Shown here: one piece after another, positions 54,482-57,976 of the stretch | Layout: each line of letters opens with the position of its first letter | Numbering within the stretch: position 1 is the first letter of the stretch | NCBI GenBank assembly: GCA_002724575.1 | Contig: PBPC01000003.1 | Location: forward strand, 1 to 57,976 | Direction: 5' to 3' | Length of the DNA: 57,976 bases | From: Gemmatimonadota bacterium | Lineage (GTDB): Bacteria; Gemmatimonadota; Gemmatimonadetes; Longimicrobiales; Gaopeijiaceae | The notes under the pieces: model-generated | Database searches by the model: none | What the model was told of the DNA's origin: nothing | The model's input: the letters and a program-made list of their open reading frames with translations, nothing else | Made by a program: the position numbers and the translations under genes

Positions 54482-56704
54482 ATGCGGGTTCTCCAGACAA
54501 TCTTATTCATAGGCAGCCTTGCTGCTGTGCATGTCCCTGCAGATGCACAGGAACCCCCGGACACCATCCCCTCGGACAGTGTTATTGCACTTTCGGGTGT
54601 CCGGGTCGAGGTAGCCAGAATGCGAGCGGGCGTCATCCCTATCGTGGAAGCACCGTTTCCAGTGGATATGATTAGCCGAGACCGTATCGAGCGGGCCCAT
54701 CACTCAGTTGCTGAAGTCCTCGAAAACCTTCCGGGTGTAAGTTTAGGCGACCAAGTGGGAAGCCCGTTCCAACCTGATCTTCGCCTTCGAGGGTTTAGTG
54801 TTTCTCCGGTTGTAGGCCTTCCCCAGAGCATCAGTGTCTTTGTAGACGGCGTTCGGATAAATGAAGCCGACGCGTCTCAAGTGCATTTCAATTTACTGCC
54901 CATGCGTGATTTAGAGCGGGTGGAACTTGTACGAGGACCAGCTGGCAACTTCGGGAAAAACTCTTTGGCGGGGGCCCTTAACTTGGTCACCCGCCGAGGG
55001 CTTGGAGACAGTCAAGTAGAGCTAGAAGTGTTCGGCGGCGATTTCGGGGATCTTGGAGGCTCACTTCTAGCATCCGGGGAAGCTGCTGGCTTCGACCTCT
55101 ACAGTCGCCTGTCGTACCGTCAAACCGATGGCTGGCGAATGAAGAACCATGCCCGACAGCTCCAGGCTTTCATAAAAGTGGGTAAACGGGGCGTTCAATC
55201 CGACGCCTGGATCTCATATACGCTATCATCGGATTCAATTGAAGGTCCCCAGGCACTTCCAGAGTCCTGGCTTGAGGGTGGGGCACTGCCGCCAGATATC
55301 TCGTCACCACCTACAGACCGCAGAGAACTTCAGTACACAGGAGGCAAGGGGGATTACTTTCGACCGCGGCTGCACTTCTTTAACGCATACCTTGAACGAA
55401 CCCTGAACTCAGCATTGGAGATTAGTCTTTCTGGTTTCGCTCGCTTCACCGACTTCGATCAATTCAATGACAATGTCACTGAGGCAGATGCGATGGGACT
55501 AACCGGAATCGCTTCAGGAGGCAGTGCGCTACAAGTCAGATACGAACCCAACCCAGATGTAAGAATCTCAAGTGGCATCGATATAGCTAGGAACGATGTT
55601 GATATAGAGATCTTGGAGTTACCTAATCGCGCTTTTCCTGACCTAGAGAAAAACACAACAGAACTCGCCGGTACCAATGAGAATAACCTGGGACTTTATA
55701 CAGATCTCTTTTGGCGAGCAGACCAACGAACTGCTCTTCACAGCTCTCTCCGCTTTGATCATGTAAGTGTACCCTTTAGAGACTTTCTGGACCCGGAACA
55801 CAACGGCGACAACCTATTCAATCAAATCACAGGTGCCCTCGGCTTGAGTCGGGAAACCTTACCTGGCGTAAGATTATTTATGGGCTACGCCCGAGGGTTT
55901 CGGGCACCTGTGATCCTCGAAATAACATGCGCTGACCCAGAAGACCCCTGCCCGCTTCCTTTCGAACTTGGTGCCGACCCTCCATTGGATCCCGTCACGA
56001 CTGACTCTTGGCAAGTAGGTTTCCGAACTGAGCGTAGCCAGATGAGCACAGGCGTTACAGCGTACTGGTCTGAAGTTCACAACGATCTTTTCAGCGTGGT
56101 CGATCCAGAACAACCAACGCGTGGGTTCTTCACTAACCTTGAAGGCACACGGCGTATTGGCCTCGAGGGTTCAATGACGATCAAGTCAATCCCAGTACTT
56201 CCAGGGGCAAGCATCCAAGGATCGGTCGCGTGGACTCGTGCTACGTTTGAAACCCATGCCACATTGGCAGCCCCCTTCCTGGAGGGTGATGAAGATGAAG
56301 AGGAAGATCCAGATCAAATCCTTCCCGCCCCAGTCGTTGAGCCAGGAGACCGCTTCCCATTGATCCCAGCTTTCACCGCTGGCCTAGCTATCAGCTACGA
56401 AACGGGTGAATACCAATCAGACCTTTCGCTCCACTATGTGGGTGAACGATTCCTCGTGGGTGATGAGGGCAACAACGAAGATTTCGGAAAACTTGCTGGC
56501 TACGCCCTGCTGAACCTGAATATCAGCAGAGTAGTGGGGTCTGCTACGCTCTATGCAGAGGTAAAGAATCTACTTAACCAATCGTATAATCCCTTTGGTC
56601 TCATCTCTCCAAATGTCCGTGGCCCATCAGAAGAGATCGAAAGATTCTTCACGCCTGGGCTGCCTCGGCGGATGCTCATAGGAGCAAGGTTGCGAATTCA
56701 CTAA
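54482..56704 (+). CDS. TonB-dependent outer-membrane receptor
   Basis: From ATG 54482 the 740-residue protein has a signal peptide (ending VHVPADAQ) and a TonB-box-like start. A GTG at 54449 could add 11 residues. The plug domain is clear: PVDMISRDRIERAHHSVAEV, LENLPGVSLGDQVGS, ISVFVDGVRINEADASQVHF, LLPMRDLERVELVRGPAGNF, and NSLAGALNLVTRRG. The barrel ends in a C-terminal aromatic-poor strand (LPRRMLIGARLRIH). Such receptors import siderophores, heme, B12 or oligomers. No transporter or siderophore gene adjoins it. An acidic loop DEDEEEDPDQ lies in the barrel near residue 605. Confidence 0.92.
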   Translation: MRVLQTILFIGSLAAVHVPADAQEPPDTIPSDSVIALSGVRVEVARMRAGVIPIVEAPFPVDMISRDRIERAHHSVAEVLENLPGVSLGDQVGSPFQPDLRLRGFSVSPVVGLPQSISVFVDGVRINEADASQVHFNLLPMRDLERVELVRGPAGNFGKNSLAGALNLVTRRGLGDSQVELEVFGGDFGDLGGSLLASGEAAGFDLYSRLSYRQTDGWRMKNHARQLQAFIKVGKRGVQSDAWISYTLSSDSIEGPQALPESWLEGGALPPDISSPPTDRRELQYTGGKGDYFRPRLHFFNAYLERTLNSALEISLSGFARFTDFDQFNDNVTEADAMGLTGIASGGSALQVRYEPNPDVRISSGIDIARNDVDIEILELPNRAFPDLEKNTTELAGTNENNLGLYTDLFWRADQRTALHSSLRFDHVSVPFRDFLDPEHNGDNLFNQITGALGLSRETLPGVRLFMGYARGFRAPVILEITCADPEDPCPLPFELGADPPLDPVTTDSWQVGFRTERSQMSTGVTAYWSEVHNDLFSVVDPEQPTRGFFTNLEGTRRIGLEGSMTIKSIPVLPGASIQGSVAWTRATFETHATLAAPFLEGDEDEEEDPDQILPAPVVEPGDRFPLIPAFTAGLAISYETGEYQSDLSLHYVGERFLVGDEGNNEDFGKLAGYALLNLNISRVVGSATLYAEVKNLLNQSYNPFGLISPNVRGPSEEIERFFTPGLPRRMLIGARLRIH

Positions 56705-56715
56705 AGTCACCTGGC

Positions 56716-57513
56716 TTAACGCTTTGGTCCCACTCTACCGAGTTGCCTGCCCCACCTAGCTCTACTCTCAAGAGCAAGCAGTTTCCTTATAATCGCAGCC
56801 CCATCAAGCCTCGTCACCCCAAGAATCTCAGCAGCTTCAGCAAACGACAGAGGTTCTTCCTCGCCCAATTCGGCTAGGCTTTCATCATCTCCTTCTAGTG
56901 GCGCGAAACCCTGCCTTGGATCTTCCTCTTCTCCTTCAAGCATATTTTCTGCGGGAACGAGTTCATCTGGATCAGCGGGGCCTTCAGCTGTCACCCTGCC
57001 CGCTCGTCTATTCGCAGCGTCAATGGAATCCAGTAGTCGCTGAGCCATCGAGAGATTCCATTTGGCGTCATCCTGATCAGGACTTAAGCGAAGTGTGTTG
57101 CGGTTAGCTTGGACCGATGCACGAGCATGGATTCTCATCGAGTCAACATTCTCAGCTGAAACAGCTCGGATAAGGCGCGACACACCCAGGTTATAGAGCG
57201 CGAGCTTCGTGACTTGATCATCATTGCTCTCCACGCCGAAAGCTAATTCCTCTTCAGCTCTGGCACTTCCAAGTTCAAGCAAGCTTGTACCGAGATTGTA
57301 TCGGAGGCCTAGGCGTAATGAATCCGAGTCTATTCTGTTCTGATAAACCGCTACGGCTTTTGGCAGATTTCCAGTCCGATGGAGCCGATTGGCGCGCTCC
57401 ACACTCTTGCGCTCATTCGTCCATGTAAAGACGAGACCGGCGAGCGTCACGGATATCACTGTCACGCGCAGCCATGAGTCTCCGAACACAAAATCCATCT
57501 TGGAGCTATTCAC
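56716..57513 (-). CDS. Bat-type TPR membrane protein
   Basis: The 265-residue protein has one N-terminal membrane helix and then TPR-like helices: ANRLHRTGNLPKAVAVYQNR, GLRYNLGTSLLELGSARAEE, and LRLSPDQDDAKWNLSMAQRL. An acidic stretch (ENMLEGEEEDPRQ) and a short C-terminal helix region follow. It is equivalent in position and layout to BatC/BatE proteins downstream of BatB. The GTG start at 57513 overlaps the stop of the VWA gene (GTGA). An ATG at 57498 is possible. No BatD follows, as the TonB receptor converges on it. Confidence 0.82.
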   Translation of the reverse strand: MNSSKMDFVFGDSWLRVTVISVTLAGLVFTWTNERKSVERANRLHRTGNLPKAVAVYQNRIDSDSLRLGLRYNLGTSLLELGSARAEEELAFGVESNDDQVTKLALYNLGVSRLIRAVSAENVDSMRIHARASVQANRNTLRLSPDQDDAKWNLSMAQRLLDSIDAANRRAGRVTAEGPADPDELVPAENMLEGEEEDPRQGFAPLEGDDESLAELGEEEPLSFAEAAEILGVTRLDGAAIIRKLLALESRARWGRQLGRVGPKR

Positions 57514-57974
57514 GTTCTTGGCTCATTGAGGCGAGGAGATTCTATGACTCCACCTGAATCCATCTTTCCTTCCAGGAAGAGAAGCGGCACTGCAAGTAAG
57601 AGAATCCAGAGTGCTAGTCCCACAGGCTCTCCACCTAGAGCCGAGGTAGTCTCTGCTCTCCGAAAGCGAGCCTGCAGGTTACGTAGCCCTGCCGCCCCAC
57701 GAACATCGTGATAGCTACCACCTCCTGCGGTCGCGATACTTCGGAGCAAATCTTCATTCAACCGTGATACGACAGGCTCACCGTCATCCCCAAGCACCAG
57801 AACCGGATCGTCTCCTTCGGTCATAAGGCTCGAGCCTGCACTGGTACCTACACCCGCCGTCCAAACACGAATACCCATGTCGGTTGCAACGGCAACCGAA
57901 TCTAGAATCAAGGCCGGGTCTTCATGGCCCTCGCCGTCAGTGATCAAAAGAATTGCTTGTTGAGCTTCCGGCCT
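57510..57974 (-). CDS. VWA-domain protein BatB-like (5' truncated)
   Basis: The frame is open to the right edge of the window, so this is the C-terminal part of a larger protein. It begins RPEAQQAILLITDGEGHEDP, with the late part of a von Willebrand A metal-ion-dependent site. After a Gly-rich stretch (VWTAGVGTSAGSSL) it ends with a membrane helix (GLALWILLLAVPLLFLEG). BatA and BatB have this layout, with VWA between membrane helices. It heads the visible part of a bat-like operon. A TTG at 57947 is internal. Function in bacteria is linked to stress tolerance, but poorly defined. Confidence 0.85.
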   Translation of the reverse strand, partial: RPEAQQAILLITDGEGHEDPALILDSVAVATDMGIRVWTAGVGTSAGSSLMTEGDDPVLVLGDDGEPVVSRLNEDLLRSIATAGGGSYHDVRGAAGLRNLQARFRRAETTSALGGEPVGLALWILLLAVPLLFLEGKMDSGGVIESPRLNEPRT

Positions 57975-57976
57975 AT

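Overview
The window looks like a chromosomal segment of an uncultured Gemmatimonadota-like (possibly marine) bacterium. This is inferred from gene content, not from a phylogenetic marker. The clues are a large VPS10/BNR propeller protein with an Arg/Gly-rich linker, D-aminoacylase-like and amidohydrolase lipoproteins, DUF6152/DUF6644 proteins, DUF2911, a DtxR-FeoA fusion, many secreted PLP enzymes, a TonB receptor (hence an outer membrane), and dense mixed-strand gene order with ATG, GTG and TTG starts. No rRNA, tRNA, CRISPR array, insertion sequence or prophage was seen. gyrA is the only classical housekeeping gene present.

Layout. 1-7.0 kb: the C-terminus of a large QGQ-repeat protein, a three-domain kinase/M23/aminotransferase fusion, and a secreted BNR propeller. 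7.0-13.7 kb: a metal-uptake island on the minus strand with two different FeoB transporters. One has feoA and a Fur-like box. The other is overlapped by a membrane-anchored DtxR-FeoA regulator. A small MscS channel lies between them. 13.7-20.1 kb: an ankyrin-repeat remnant, two secreted unknowns, then a multicopper oxidase / amidohydrolase / ZIP-like series. 20.2-26.2 kb: a periplasmic redox region with a cytochrome-PQQ propeller enzyme, two related secreted unknowns plus DUF6152, facing a c-type cytochrome and two DUF6644 membrane proteins. 26.3-33.1 kb: QueG, a glycosyltransferase, a class V aminotransferase, MazG-like, an MDR reductase, QueE and a Nudix hydrolase. 33.2-42.7 kb: a TolB-like lipoprotein, an M28-PDZ aminopeptidase, a saccharopine-dehydrogenase-like enzyme, gyrA, a DUF6941-like protein, a CPBP protease and a group II PLP decarboxylase. 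43-48.9 kb: small unknowns, then a minus-strand phenylacetyl-CoA-epoxidase-like operon (paaA, paaD, paaB, paaC, zinc ribbon) preceded by a SufT-like protein and a HupE/UreJ-like membrane protein. 49-58 kb: an NHL propeller, a Tat-exported class V aminotransferase, DUF2911, a D-aminoacylase-like lipoprotein, a TonB receptor and the Bat-type TPR and VWA proteins at the right edge.

How genes work together. The clearest functional units are the two feo loci, the paa-like oxygenase operon in which PaaD is split into its DUF59 and zinc-ribbon parts and no reductase gene is visible, the DUF6152/DUF6644/cytochrome region, and the two queuosine genes (queG, queE), which share the neighbourhood but not an operon. 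Convergent gene pairs are repeatedly separated by strong hairpins.

The only gene-free stretch near or above 300 bases is 13636-13961. It holds a possible DtxR-type operator and the ankyrin remnant. The shorter gaps 546-749, 3801-4000, 31225-31426 and 39785-39988 showed nothing I can name.
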